From: Cylindrospermum sp. NIES-4074
Lineage (GTDB): Bacteria; Cyanobacteriota; Cyanobacteriia; Cyanobacteriales; Nostocaceae
Assembly: GCA_003994795.1 (NCBI GenBank)
Contig: AP018269.1
Coordinates: 4,923,677 to 4,987,676 of the forward strand
Length of the DNA stretch: 64,000 bases
Direction: 5' to 3'
Shown here: one piece after another, positions 43,030 to 52,451 of the stretch
Layout: each line of letters starts with the position of its first letter
How positions within the stretch are numbered: position 1 is the first letter of the stretch
Made by a program: the position numbers and the translations under genes
The notes under the pieces: model-generated
What the model was told of the DNA's origin: nothing
Seen by the model: only the letters and a program-made list of their open reading frames with translations
Database searches by the model: none

Positions 43030-43914
43030 TTACAACTTCTGCAACAACTCCTGAGTTAACTGATTGAAAGCCTTAGAACCAGCCGAATTAGGATTAAGCA
43101 AAACCGCCGGCATAAAACTATCAACAGCCTTAGCCACATTCACATCAACCGGAATTTGTGCCTGACAAATTTTATCAACACCAAAATCTTCAATAACGCG
43201 GTGCATCACTTGTTTGTAATATCTACCAGTAAGCAGGTTAGCGCTAGACATACTAAAGACAATACCCAGCATTTTGATATCAATCTTAGCTTCTATTTCG
43301 TGACTATCTTTTAATTGGGCAATGCGTCTTTCAAGTAATTGAATACCCACTACAGATAAAGGTTCTGGTTTAGCAGGCAGGATATAGAAATCACTAGCAG
43401 CTAAAGCGCTACGAGTCAAGAGATTATAACCAGGAGCGCAATCTAAAAGAATAAAATCATATTCTTCACGAACTGGTTTTAAAATGTTATTAATCAAAAC
43501 CCTTTCAAAGCGGTTCCAAATCCTTTCAAAATCTTGTTCACCCAAAGCAACTGATTGTTGATGCAGCATTTCTGAAACAACAAATTCATCATATAAATCA
43601 ATATCTCCCGGTAACAAATCTAGTCCAGGGAGATTACATACTTTAGAGTGAACAATATCCCGAATTGTCAGTTTAGCATCAGGATCAGGATTGATAACTT
43701 CGTCGAGCAAATACCTAAAAGTTTTTCTTTGTTTGCGACGCTTGGCAAATTCCAAAGGTGACATCAAACTGAGTGTGGCACTAATTTGGCTATCTAAATC
43801 TAAGACAAGCACCCGCTTACCATGATTTTTCGCCAAACAAGTCGCTAAATTGACAGTGAGGGTAGTTTTACCAACACCACCTTTCATATTTGCCGTTGCA
43901 ATTACATATCCCAT
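43030..43914 (-). CDS. ParA family ATPase
   Basis: 294 residues, with GAGGAA before the ATG. The deviant Walker A KGGVGKTTL (11-19), switch-I DLDSQ and Walker B FILLDCAPG are those of ParA/Soj/MinD-type ATPases. The long insert after VRE and the LLNPNSAGSKAFNQL tail fit the chromosomal ParA group. No parB follows. It is downstream of the nuclease/translocase operon on the same strand, with a 165-base gap, so it may be part of it or may be independent. Such ATPases position DNA or complexes in the cell. Confidence 0.9.
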   Translation of the reverse strand: MGYVIATANMKGGVGKTTLTVNLATCLAKNHGKRVLVLDLDSQISATLSLMSPLEFAKRRKQRKTFRYLLDEVINPDPDAKLTIRDIVHSKVCNLPGLDLLPGDIDLYDEFVVSEMLHQQSVALGEQDFERIWNRFERVLINNILKPVREEYDFILLDCAPGYNLLTRSALAASDFYILPAKPEPLSVVGIQLLERRIAQLKDSHEIEAKIDIKMLGIVFSMSSANLLTGRYYKQVMHRVIEDFGVDKICQAQIPVDVNVAKAVDSFMPAVLLNPNSAGSKAFNQLTQELLQKL

Positions 43915-44079
43915 TGGTTAATTCCTCTGATGACGCATTCCCATCTAGGTAGCGTACACATTACCTAATTTATTTAAATCTTCGCTAAATTTAATCTTTT
44001 TCGGGATGCAAAAAAGTTCTTTTAGCGATATGTTATCGCTGCAAGCAGTCAGATTATAACAGTGCGTGGTGTGTTTGGT

Positions 44080-46983
44080 CTAAGCTGAAGGTAAGCGAAT
44101 AGTTTTTACTAATAGACTTTGTAAACGATATAGTTGAGCGCCTGCTTGGTAAAGTAAATCACCTTTGCCCAACAGATAAGCTGCTGCTGTTTGTTTTCCC
44201 CCCAAGACAATGCTAGAATCTGCCTCACTGGCGGTGCGTAGGGCAACTCGTCCAGGCAAATTTGAGCGAATGATTGGGGTGACAATACTGGCTTCTGGGC
44301 GTTGTGTGGCAATAATGAGATGAATTCCCGCAGCCCTTGCCATTGCTCCCAGACGCTTAATGCTTTGTTCCAGTACTGTGCGGATTTCTTTTTCTGCCAT
44401 AAAGTCGGCATATTCATCAAAAATGCAGACAATGCGGGGTAAAGGCTGGGGAGAACGTTGATTGTAGGTACTCAAATCTGCACACTTAGCTTTTTCAAAC
44501 CGCTGGTAACGGGACTCCATCTCTGCAACCAGTCCTTCCATCAATTCTATGGCGCGATCGCTATCTTTGACGACTGGGGAATACAACCAAGGCATCTGCT
44601 CAAATTCTGGAAAGGTGACGCGCTTGGGATCAACCAGGGCGATTTTCAAGTTTTGGGGAGAATGGCGGTAGAGTAGACTCAGAAGTAGCGATCGCAAAAA
44701 CTCACTCTTACCACTGCCGGTTGTCCCACCCACCAAAAAATGACAAGTATTCGGATCAGATAAATCAGCCTCTAACAATTCCCCTTCAATACTCACCCCA
44801 ATAGCAATTTTGACAGATGCTGTTGCAGGTAAAGATTGCGGCTGAATATACTCCTCAAACCCGGCAATTTGCCTATCTGCACGGGGCAAATCAATACTCA
44901 CATATCCAGCTTGAGGAGCAATTAATGGTGGATATTCTAACCCCAGTTGTACTTGTAAATCAGCCGAAAATTTCAGCAATGAATTTACTCTTATACCGAG
45001 ATTAGGTTTAAGTTTTACTCGGATAAATGCCGGACTCACAGCAGCACCATGATACTCGACACCAACCCCAAAAGATTGCAGAGTATTAACCAAAGCTTCC
45101 CCTATTTTATCAGCATTGATAACTGTCTCCTCCCTTGGTAAGGGGCGTTGGGGAGGATCTAAATTTAGCTCAACATCAATAGATTGCTCCCCCCTTTTTA
45201 AGGGGGGTTGGGGGGGATCTAAATTTAGCTTAACATCAATAGATTGCTCCCCCCTTTTTAAGGGGGGTTGGGGGGGATCTAAATTTAGCTCAACATCAAT
45301 AGATTGCTCCCCCCTTTTTAAGGGGATTTGAGGAGGATCTAAATTTAGCTCAACATCAATAGATTGCTCCCCCCTTTTTAAGGGGGGTTGGGGAGGATCT
45401 AAATTTAGCTCAACATCAATAGATTGCTCCCCCCTTTTTAAGGGGAGCCACTGCGTTGGACGGGTTTCCCGGCTTAAAGCAAGTGGCGTGGGTTGGGGGG
45501 GATCTGATTCGACATCAAACAAAGTCTGACACTTTTGTTGCTGGGGGCAAATTTCGCACAAGTGAGGTTGAGTTGTGGCTGGCGGTGGGTTAGGATTCGG
45601 TGCTTCCCAAGCCAGCCATTGCTGCATCTGCAATAATTTATAGGGAATTAATTGATGCACCGTACTTTCTAACTGTTCCCAAGAATATTTATACTCTTTA
45701 AACTCTGGTAAAACGCAGTAAACCGCAGAGTCAACCGCTACCTTTTTCTTTTGCCATAGCATATAACTATAGAGAGAAACTTGGGCTAATTGTGCTGCTG
45801 GATCTACAGGTTGATAGGTTTTAAACTCCACCATACAAAGGCGTTTTAGTTGACAGTTGAAAACCAAGCAATCAAATTCTCCTCTTACCAGTTGCTTGGT
45901 TCCATCAGGTAAATTAAAGTAATGCTCAATATTGCGTTCTTCAGAGACAAAAGTATTACCAATAACTGTCTCTGCACTGCAAAAACGCCGATTAATTATC
46001 AATAATTCAGTGAATTGTCTAATTAGTCCTTGCATTCCCTGCCAAACTTGCAGTAAAGCTGATGCTTTACTAGCATCCTTACTAACAGTTTCTTGTAAAT
46101 AGGGAAAAAATTTGATTTGATAAAATATTTGTTGAATTTGCGACGAGATTTCGTCTATATTTAGCTGGGATGCAGGTAAATTAAACAGGTCTTTAAATTG
46201 TGTTTCAGTAATAACTAATTTAACAAAATCATCGGCTAGTTGGTGAAAACAGTTACCAATGCCTGAAGAGGTATTTTTAGGAAAAAATATTGCCTTATCG
46301 CCAAATTTATGATTTAGATAAAATAGGCGGGGACACTCAAAAGCAACTCTGACTTTAGTAGGAGTTAAAGATGAACTTTCGGATTTAGCTGTTGATTTCT
46401 TAGAAACATTCTTTACCATAGTAAAAATATCACTGGCTGCATTAGGGTTAGAAATTTCAAGTAAGCGGCGATGCACAGCAGCCAGATAAACTGTATCCAT
46501 CGCTGCATATTGTAGCTGCTTTTGACTCAGAGGGCGCTTTCCCCAGTCGCTTTTTCCTTCTTCTGCATCTACATTAGAAAAGTGACAAAGTTCAGCAGCT
46601 AAGGTTTTTAGTTTTAAGTTGGTAGTTTGTAAGACTTTGCGGTTAATCTTTTGGGCTAGTTTTAAAGTACAAGTTACATTTTGTGCTAAATTTTTCCCTA
46701 GATACTTTAAATCAAAGCTAGCGCTATGAAAGACTTTTTCTATTTGGGGATTAACCATAATTTGGTTAATAAAAAAATCTGCTAAATCCTGCTTACCCAA
46801 AACATCGAATAGGTAAGCAGATTCCCCAGTTAAATCTGTAGGATCAGCCAATATCTGAATTAATGCTAATTTGGGAAATGGGGTATTCCAATCAGCAACT
46901 TCTGTATCTAGCCAGAGGGTTTTAGCTAAGGCTAGTTGAGATATTTGCTTATGGATTTCAGAAGCGTCTGTCAGATAGTGCAT
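44080..46983 (-). CDS. Three-module fusion: DEDDy exonuclease, Cas4-like Fe-S nuclease, FtsK-like translocase
   Basis: 967 residues. Residues 1-185 are an RNase D-type exonuclease with Asp26/Glu28 (WLDTEV), Asp91 (SASFDLKYL) and the Tyr159-x3-Asp163 pair, so DEDDy is complete. Residues about 208-490 are a RecB/Cas4-like nuclease: Cys217, His247, Asp371, Glu386-x-Lys388 and Gln398, with Cys476, Cys479 and Cys485 completing a four-Cys iron-sulfur site. Residues 514-613 are five 20-residue repeats. Residues about 630-967 are an FtsK/SpoIIIE motor with Walker A GGTTGSGKS (752-760), DPKR and Walker B IFDEYADF. There are no membrane helices. The parts imply a machine that moves along DNA while degrading it. 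It is third in an operon behind a P-loop ATPase gene (29-base gap). Confidence 0.9.
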   Translation of the reverse strand: MHYLTDASEIHKQISQLALAKTLWLDTEVADWNTPFPKLALIQILADPTDLTGESAYLFDVLGKQDLADFFINQIMVNPQIEKVFHSASFDLKYLGKNLAQNVTCTLKLAQKINRKVLQTTNLKLKTLAAELCHFSNVDAEEGKSDWGKRPLSQKQLQYAAMDTVYLAAVHRRLLEISNPNAASDIFTMVKNVSKKSTAKSESSSLTPTKVRVAFECPRLFYLNHKFGDKAIFFPKNTSSGIGNCFHQLADDFVKLVITETQFKDLFNLPASQLNIDEISSQIQQIFYQIKFFPYLQETVSKDASKASALLQVWQGMQGLIRQFTELLIINRRFCSAETVIGNTFVSEERNIEHYFNLPDGTKQLVRGEFDCLVFNCQLKRLCMVEFKTYQPVDPAAQLAQVSLYSYMLWQKKKVAVDSAVYCVLPEFKEYKYSWEQLESTVHQLIPYKLLQMQQWLAWEAPNPNPPPATTQPHLCEICPQQQKCQTLFDVESDPPQPTPLALSRETRPTQWLPLKRGEQSIDVELNLDPPQPPLKRGEQSIDVELNLDPPQIPLKRGEQSIDVELNLDPPQPPLKRGEQSIDVKLNLDPPQPPLKRGEQSIDVELNLDPPQRPLPREETVINADKIGEALVNTLQSFGVGVEYHGAAVSPAFIRVKLKPNLGIRVNSLLKFSADLQVQLGLEYPPLIAPQAGYVSIDLPRADRQIAGFEEYIQPQSLPATASVKIAIGVSIEGELLEADLSDPNTCHFLVGGTTGSGKSEFLRSLLLSLLYRHSPQNLKIALVDPKRVTFPEFEQMPWLYSPVVKDSDRAIELMEGLVAEMESRYQRFEKAKCADLSTYNQRSPQPLPRIVCIFDEYADFMAEKEIRTVLEQSIKRLGAMARAAGIHLIIATQRPEASIVTPIIRSNLPGRVALRTASEADSSIVLGGKQTAAAYLLGKGDLLYQAGAQLYRLQSLLVKTIRLPSA
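45145..45444 (-). repeat. 60-bp in-frame repeats derived from an intergenic repeat
   Basis: Five 60-base units encode PLKRGEQSIDVELNLDPPQ-type repeats in the linker of the fusion protein. The unit contains CCCCCCTTTTTAAGGGG, the core of the dispersed intergenic repeat, plus a TAAATTTAGCTCAACATCAAT spacer that is specific to this array. Confidence 0.9.
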
Positions 46984-47012
46984 TGGCTGATAACATCAAA
47001 TTTAAAGGTAGA

Positions 47013-49094
47013 TTATTTTTGAGGGACTAAGCAAATTAATTGGGCTGCTGGCGGTGCTTGAGGGTCAAGAATGTTAATTTTATTTTCCTGACATAGTTGT
47101 TGAATCAATACATTAATTTGAGATTCACTCACTGTTGAAAATTTGCTGCGGGCATTTTCAATTAAAATATGTCTTGCCAGAAAGTGCTGAGTTGCGACTA
47201 GATTTAATAAGTAATCTTTACATTCCGTCACCCCTGGTGGTACTGGTGTTACGGCAACTTTTGTGTCATTTTTTTTAACCGTAACCTTAATTGGCTCAAC
47301 AATCTTTTTAATTATTCCCAAATCCTGTAATAAAGAGCAGCCTTCTAATATTTTCGACTCACGGATGAGGGTTTGTAAATTTTTTAAGCCAATGGTTTTA
47401 TTTCCTATTACTAAGTCTCCCTCACGAGCTTCTCTAACTAAGCTTTGATAAGTAGCTAAGTAGTGAACAGAGTTAATATGTGGGGTGATGTGATGATGAG
47501 GAAAATTGGTAAAAATTTTGATATAGCTTTGATAGCCCTTATTGTTGGAATTACCTAAAACTTCTGCACGAATGAGATACAAGGTTAAAGATGGATCTGT
47601 TTTAAGTGCTTTATTACAAGCTTCCATGACATAGTAGAAACTAGTCATATTACCATCTTCTGTCCAGACAACTCCTAAACGTCCAGACTTACCTAGCAAT
47701 TGATATTCTAGTGAATAACTAGCATACTTTGTGCCAGTAAACAGAGGAGTTTTAATTTTATCTACTTGCAAAGTTACTAAAGCTTCTTGCAACATCTGAA
47801 TTAGATCCGGTGCGGAGAAATGGCGAAACCGTGTGATTTGCTGTTGAACCTTATTAAACTCATCGAGCCATTTCAATTTAAAGGCTGCTAGTAGTGTTTG
47901 CTCATCATTTTCTACTTCAAGTTCTCTGTCAAATTTAAACTCTCCTTTGCTACCAGCAGCCAACCATTCTTTGTAAGATTGAAAAACAAATTGACCAAAT
48001 CTTATTACATTTCTAGGGTCAGTTTTGCCACCTGGAAATTCTTCTTCTAAATATTGACGATTTAACGGATAAATAGGAGATGAAGGTTGAGGATTTGCTA
48101 TGCTGTTTAGAGAATAAAGACGAGATGCTAAAAGTGATTCTGCCTGTTGTAAATTGATAGGTTTTAAAGAAACTTGTTGATTTACTCTGTCTTTATCGGA
48201 CTGATCCATTTGTTTATAATGGTTTTTCCAAATATCAGTGTTGAGGCTGATAATAATCAGGAAATTTTTGTCCTCATCGTGAATTTTAGTATTGATATCA
48301 AACAATTTTTGCAAAGCCCGTGAACCATCAGAAAAGCGGGCAATGCTGTTTAGCTGATCAAAGCACAGTACAATTGGTTGAGTATCGCCAGCGATTCTAC
48401 TAAAATTAGCTAGGGTTTCTCTTGCTGCTTCTTCTGTATCAATAGACTTTTTAATGCGTAAATTTTGCAGAGAATCTTCGCTCAAGTCATCACCGCGCAA
48501 CCACTCACAAGCTAAGTAGTAGAGTTGTAAATTATTTAGGTCATGCAGCACGCCGAAAAAAATGTCTGCATTGTATATACCTACTTGTTTGTAGATATCT
48601 TTGAATTTGTTGATGAATCTCTTTTTATCACTTCGCAACAAATCAAGTACGTCATCTTTTAAAATGCGATCTTTAACACCGCGTTGCTTGATAGCAGTTA
48701 AAACCTTATCTAGCCAAAGCAGTAACTGAGAATCTTTTTGTCCCTCTGGAACTTTCATTAAACTATCAACGGTGTAACGCAAAATATGCCGCCAAATGCT
48801 ATCGATTTGAGGAAATGGCGGAATATAAACAAAAAATGCTTTAGCATTGAGTTTTTTCTTAAGCCTACCCAAAAGATAACTTTTACCAGAACCACCATCT
48901 CCATCAAGTATTAAAGTGCGTGTGTGATGATCTTGAGCAACTTGAGCAAGTGTTGCTTCTATTGTGGAAATTGCGCCTTGATGGATAGAATCAACTGTAG
49001 GTTCTGGCTGCTGCTGTTCAAGCCAAAAGTTATTAGAAGTAAAGTTATCGAAGGGGTTGATACTCCTGAGAATAATTTCATCGATAGATGCCAT
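47013..49094 (-). CDS. P-loop ATPase of the nuclease/translocase operon
   Basis: 693 residues, with AAAGAG before the ATG. Walker A is DGDGGSGKS (64-72) and Walker B IVLCFDQLNS (Asp246 followed by Gln, not Glu). Residues 1-390 form the ATPase with STAND/ORC-like helices; residues about 400-600 are an alpha/beta domain (LYLIRAEVLG, YQSLVREAREGDLVIG) of unknown fold; residues about 610-690 read as a winged helix. Replacement of the catalytic Glu of the Walker B by Gln may mean slow hydrolysis or a DNA-sensing switch. It lies 11 bases after the winged-helix gene and 29 bases before the fusion gene. Confidence 0.75.
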   Translation of the reverse strand: MASIDEIILRSINPFDNFTSNNFWLEQQQPEPTVDSIHQGAISTIEATLAQVAQDHHTRTLILDGDGGSGKSYLLGRLKKKLNAKAFFVYIPPFPQIDSIWRHILRYTVDSLMKVPEGQKDSQLLLWLDKVLTAIKQRGVKDRILKDDVLDLLRSDKKRFINKFKDIYKQVGIYNADIFFGVLHDLNNLQLYYLACEWLRGDDLSEDSLQNLRIKKSIDTEEAARETLANFSRIAGDTQPIVLCFDQLNSIARFSDGSRALQKLFDINTKIHDEDKNFLIIISLNTDIWKNHYKQMDQSDKDRVNQQVSLKPINLQQAESLLASRLYSLNSIANPQPSSPIYPLNRQYLEEEFPGGKTDPRNVIRFGQFVFQSYKEWLAAGSKGEFKFDRELEVENDEQTLLAAFKLKWLDEFNKVQQQITRFRHFSAPDLIQMLQEALVTLQVDKIKTPLFTGTKYASYSLEYQLLGKSGRLGVVWTEDGNMTSFYYVMEACNKALKTDPSLTLYLIRAEVLGNSNNKGYQSYIKIFTNFPHHHITPHINSVHYLATYQSLVREAREGDLVIGNKTIGLKNLQTLIRESKILEGCSLLQDLGIIKKIVEPIKVTVKKNDTKVAVTPVPPGVTECKDYLLNLVATQHFLARHILIENARSKFSTVSESQINVLIQQLCQENKINILDPQAPPAAQLICLVPQK

Positions 49095-49105
49095 AAACTT
49101 GCTCT

Positions 49106-49963
49106 TTAATTCACTGTGAGTTGAATGAAAAATAGCGGACTTCCTGAACGCTGGCTAATTCCGGCGTTAACTTGCTCCTGGGTGTAGTGTTGAGCATCTA
49201 CAAGCCCTCTCAGTTCAATTTGGTCATTTTTTTGCAAACGATACAGCACTTGATCTAATTCTTCCCGTGACAGAGGCGGTTGTAACTTTTGCCGTAGATG
49301 AAAAATGGGTAAATAATTTTCTGTACCCAATTCCCTATCTAATTTCTCGATAATTCGTAAAATTTCTTCATCACTGGGATTGAGGATTGTTTCTACACCT
49401 GACTTTTCATCAAGAGGTAGTGGAGGAGAAACTGGTTCTGGCTTAACCCGTAAATTCTTCCGCAAAAATCGTAGGTAATTACTCAGCAGTTCCAAGCTGA
49501 TGACAGGGTTAGAGCCTTTGTTAGGGCTGTATTCATCCCGTAAATACTCAATTCCTCTTGCAGTTAGCCAAACTTCAGCTTTATTCTTTGCCTTTTTGAT
49601 TTCGGCTGCAATCAATCCCCGTTCACTCAAGCTTTTCAATATCTCGCTTCGTTCCGCAGCTTTTAGTGAGGTGATTTTGCTGGGGGTGATTTTACCAGCA
49701 GCTTTACTTATCTTCTCCAGCGCTTTACGTTCTTTGTCACTGATGGGTAACTCGGCTGAATCTAGTTTTAGTAGGGCTTGACCAGGGGGTAAAATCTTAA
49801 CTGTGGCAATCTCACGAGAATAGTCTACCAATTCGCGATCGCCTAAATCTCGACAAATCTTATCCTTCCCTTTAAAAGAGTTGAAGGCGCTAGCACTCAG
49901 GTTGGAGCGATAATTCTCACATCCCAACAGCTTTAAGAGGAACTTTAACTCATTCGTTTCCAT
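49106..49963 (-). CDS. Winged-helix protein, first gene of the nuclease/translocase operon
   Basis: 285 residues. Residues about 75-150 look like one winged helix (ISKAAGKITPSKIT, LKSLSERGLIAAEIKKAKNKAEVWLTARG). Residues about 218-285 form a second (YLPIFHLRQKLQPPLSREEL, LYRLQKNDQIELRGL and a final SPLFFIQL strand), like the wHTH next to ATPases in several DNA-directed conflict loci. No enzymatic motifs. It probably binds DNA and regulates, or docks, the ATPase encoded next to it. I do not recognise a named family. Confidence 0.65.
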   Translation of the reverse strand: METNELKFLLKLLGCENYRSNLSASAFNSFKGKDKICRDLGDRELVDYSREIATVKILPPGQALLKLDSAELPISDKERKALEKISKAAGKITPSKITSLKAAERSEILKSLSERGLIAAEIKKAKNKAEVWLTARGIEYLRDEYSPNKGSNPVISLELLSNYLRFLRKNLRVKPEPVSPPLPLDEKSGVETILNPSDEEILRIIEKLDRELGTENYLPIFHLRQKLQPPLSREELDQVLYRLQKNDQIELRGLVDAQHYTQEQVNAGISQRSGSPLFFIQLTVN

Positions 49964-50202
49964 GCGGGTAATCTGGCTATATACGACTCAGGACTACTTT
50001 AGCTTGAACAGCAAAAATTGACACATGTTTTTTATTATAACTACTGCTAGTGCTAATAACTACATTAGGCTGCGCGATGACGCCTTAACTGCTCCCTGAG
50101 TAGGCAATTTTTTCTATCCAACACTTTCCACCATGCATCAAATACTTTGAGTAATAATTTTTTATGTAAAAATAACTTGAAATCACAGGAGACATACCTT
50201 AA

Positions 50203-51438
50203 GTGACAACTTCCTCAATTCGCACATTATTCATCACAAAAGAAGTGCCTTATCCAACTATTGCTGGATTAAGTTTGCGTATCTGGCAAAACATCAACAT
50301 CATGATGAAATTTGGCCCTGTTGGTGTTTTTTCAGCTTCAAACTGGAATCCTAAAAACACATCTCTACCTGGGGTTGGTATATGGAAACATTGCAACGTT
50401 GCTCAACAACGTTCAAGCTGGGAAAAACTCAACTTTCGCTTGTGGTGGTTCAATTCATACAGACATTCAGATGCAGATTGGTCTTATGCAAACACTGCTG
50501 TTCAGGAATTAGACAAACTTCTGACACAATTTAAACCAGATTTAGTAATTATAGAGGAGGTTTGGCTATACCCCTATTTAAAAACTGTTCAAAATCATAA
50601 ATGTCAAATTATATTGGATAACCATAACGTAGAAGCGTCGCTGTGGTCACAAACACACCGTTCTATTAAAGGTCTAAAAGCAAAACTGAAAGCAAAGATT
50701 CAACTAGACCACCTGAAGACAATAGAAAAAGATTTTAGTAGCCGAGTCAACCAAGTCTGGGTATGCAGCAAAGAAGATGTAAGTTTGATGCACCAGTTTT
50801 ACGGGCAAGTAGCAGCCACTCATGATGTGCCTAATGGTATCAATGTGGGGCATTATGACTGTGTGCGCTCCGGTGAAATTAGTCTGCCGTTAGGATTAGA
50901 AGATACACGGCGAAATATATTGTTTTTAGGTCAGCTTTCATACCCACCCAATACCGTGGCGGCTGAGTTACTAATTAACCAAATATTCCCCCGAATTAGG
51001 GAACTTTACCCTGATAGCCGTTTACTGCTGGTAGGACGTAAACCCACTCAATTTATGCAGGAAGCAGCCATGCGTTCCCCCGAAATTATCGTTACTAACG
51101 CTGTACCCGATGTTCGACCCTATTTAGCGGCTGCTAGCCTCATGATTGTACCCTTACTTGAGGGTGGAGGTACACGCCTAAAAATTGTTGAAGCCTTTGC
51201 TGCTGGCTGTCCTGTTATCAGCACTGCTAAGGGTGCGGAGGGAATTAAAGCCATCGATGGGGAACACCTACTAATTAGAAATGAGGTCGAGGAAATAGTT
51301 GAGGGTGTGTGTCAACTTTGGTCAAATCCTGCTTTGGGAGAAAAATTGGCGCATTCTGCCTATGAACTAGTACAGGCAGAATATTCTTGGGAAGCGGTGG
51401 GTCGTAAGGTAGAGAAACTTATCACCCAAATGTTTTGA
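50203..51438 (+). CDS. Glycosyltransferase family 4-type protein
   Basis: 411 residues from GTG 50203, with AGGAG about 13 bases upstream. GT-B fold: an N-terminal domain with IIEEVWLYPYL and a C-terminal domain with LFLGQLSYPPN, LLLVGRKP and the E-x7-E nucleotide-sugar motif GGGTRLKIVEAFAAGCPVIS. Related to the protein at 54729. Likely transfers sugar in polysaccharide or glycolipid synthesis; acceptor unknown. Confidence 0.88.
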   Translation: MTTSSIRTLFITKEVPYPTIAGLSLRIWQNINIMMKFGPVGVFSASNWNPKNTSLPGVGIWKHCNVAQQRSSWEKLNFRLWWFNSYRHSDADWSYANTAVQELDKLLTQFKPDLVIIEEVWLYPYLKTVQNHKCQIILDNHNVEASLWSQTHRSIKGLKAKLKAKIQLDHLKTIEKDFSSRVNQVWVCSKEDVSLMHQFYGQVAATHDVPNGINVGHYDCVRSGEISLPLGLEDTRRNILFLGQLSYPPNTVAAELLINQIFPRIRELYPDSRLLLVGRKPTQFMQEAAMRSPEIIVTNAVPDVRPYLAAASLMIVPLLEGGGTRLKIVEAFAAGCPVISTAKGAEGIKAIDGEHLLIRNEVEEIVEGVCQLWSNPALGEKLAHSAYELVQAEYSWEAVGRKVEKLITQMF

Positions 51439-51453
51439 AAAGCCTATCTAAAA

Positions 51454-52275
51454 TTAGACAGTTTTTTCCAGCACGATGCACTGAGTGAGAACTTTATTAA
51501 CTACTAAAAAATCATCTAAACAATTTAAAATCTGATGATGATCAAACTCAGGATAACCATACAATTCTCCAGGATTACCAATTTTAAGTTTTAATCCAGA
51601 TTCCTCAACTAGAGAACTAACTGAGATATTAGAACCATATTTATTAGAGACTTGATTAGTAAAAGGATAACAGTCTAGGAATAAATCTATCGTTGCTAAA
51701 AACAATCCACCTGGTTTTAAAATCCGCCCAATTTCTTTTACAAGTGACGCCACTTCTTGTGAAGGTATATGTTCAATTGCAGAGACAGAGAAAACCCGAT
51801 CATAATGATTACTCTCCAGTTTGGCATTTTGGAGAAAATCTTGAATAAATTTTACCCTGCCGCCAAAAGCATTATTTAAGTGATCAAAATCATCTTTAGA
51901 AAATATCCAATCAACTTTTTCACTAGGATTAATTAGAGGATCAACGGAGGTAATATCTAGTCCCGCTTCAGCCAAGACAAATTGAAAACCAGAAGCGCCA
52001 GCACCAACTTCAACTGCACTCATACCCGGTTGTAGTGGGGTAGCTAAAAAACACCAAGGATATTCAAAAATTCGGGTTAGGCTATTAACTTGAAAGCCGA
52101 AACTGCCAATTTTTCTAATTAGAAAATGAGGCAACTTATAGCGGTTACGCCAAGTAAAATTATTTCCAGGAATTTGGGAATTGACATATTGATACCACCA
52201 ATTTGCCCCAACAGGTGCTTTATGCTTTTGATTCCAAGCATTAAACTCAGGAGGAATATTCTTAGGTGCTAACAT
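51454..52275 (-). CDS. Class I SAM-dependent methyltransferase
   Basis: 273 residues from ATG 52275, chosen because AAAGGAG lies upstream; the frame is open to 52314. SAM-binding motif I is VEVGAGASGFQF, acid loop DITSVDP, motif IV VFSVSAIEHIP and post-I GGRVKFIQDF. It converges with the glycosyltransferase gene (15-base gap). Its place among four glycosyltransferases suggests methylation of a sugar or of a chain end. Substrate unknown. Confidence 0.88.
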   Translation of the reverse strand: MLAPKNIPPEFNAWNQKHKAPVGANWWYQYVNSQIPGNNFTWRNRYKLPHFLIRKIGSFGFQVNSLTRIFEYPWCFLATPLQPGMSAVEVGAGASGFQFVLAEAGLDITSVDPLINPSEKVDWIFSKDDFDHLNNAFGGRVKFIQDFLQNAKLESNHYDRVFSVSAIEHIPSQEVASLVKEIGRILKPGGLFLATIDLFLDCYPFTNQVSNKYGSNISVSSLVEESGLKLKIGNPGELYGYPEFDHHQILNCLDDFLVVNKVLTQCIVLEKTV

Positions 52276-52451
52276 AATGTAGCTATCTCCTTTGTAAATT
52301 AGTTTAATCAGCAATAGAATAGACTGTATTTCTAATCAACCAGTGCCTGAAAGCGCTGATTCAATATAATACTAAACGTACTTATTCTTAGCTTAAAATG
52401 AATGAAATAATAGTATCTCATTTTGGGATAAAAGCAAGCAAATTTCTGCAT

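Noticed and set aside
45145-45444. 60-bp repeats as a CRISPR array
   Set aside because: Units are contiguous without unique spacers and stay in frame inside a gene.
44080-46983. Fusion gene as a CRISPR Cas4 or as chromosomal FtsK
   Set aside because: No CRISPR array or other cas gene is near, and the protein lacks the membrane part and gamma-like end of cell-division FtsK.
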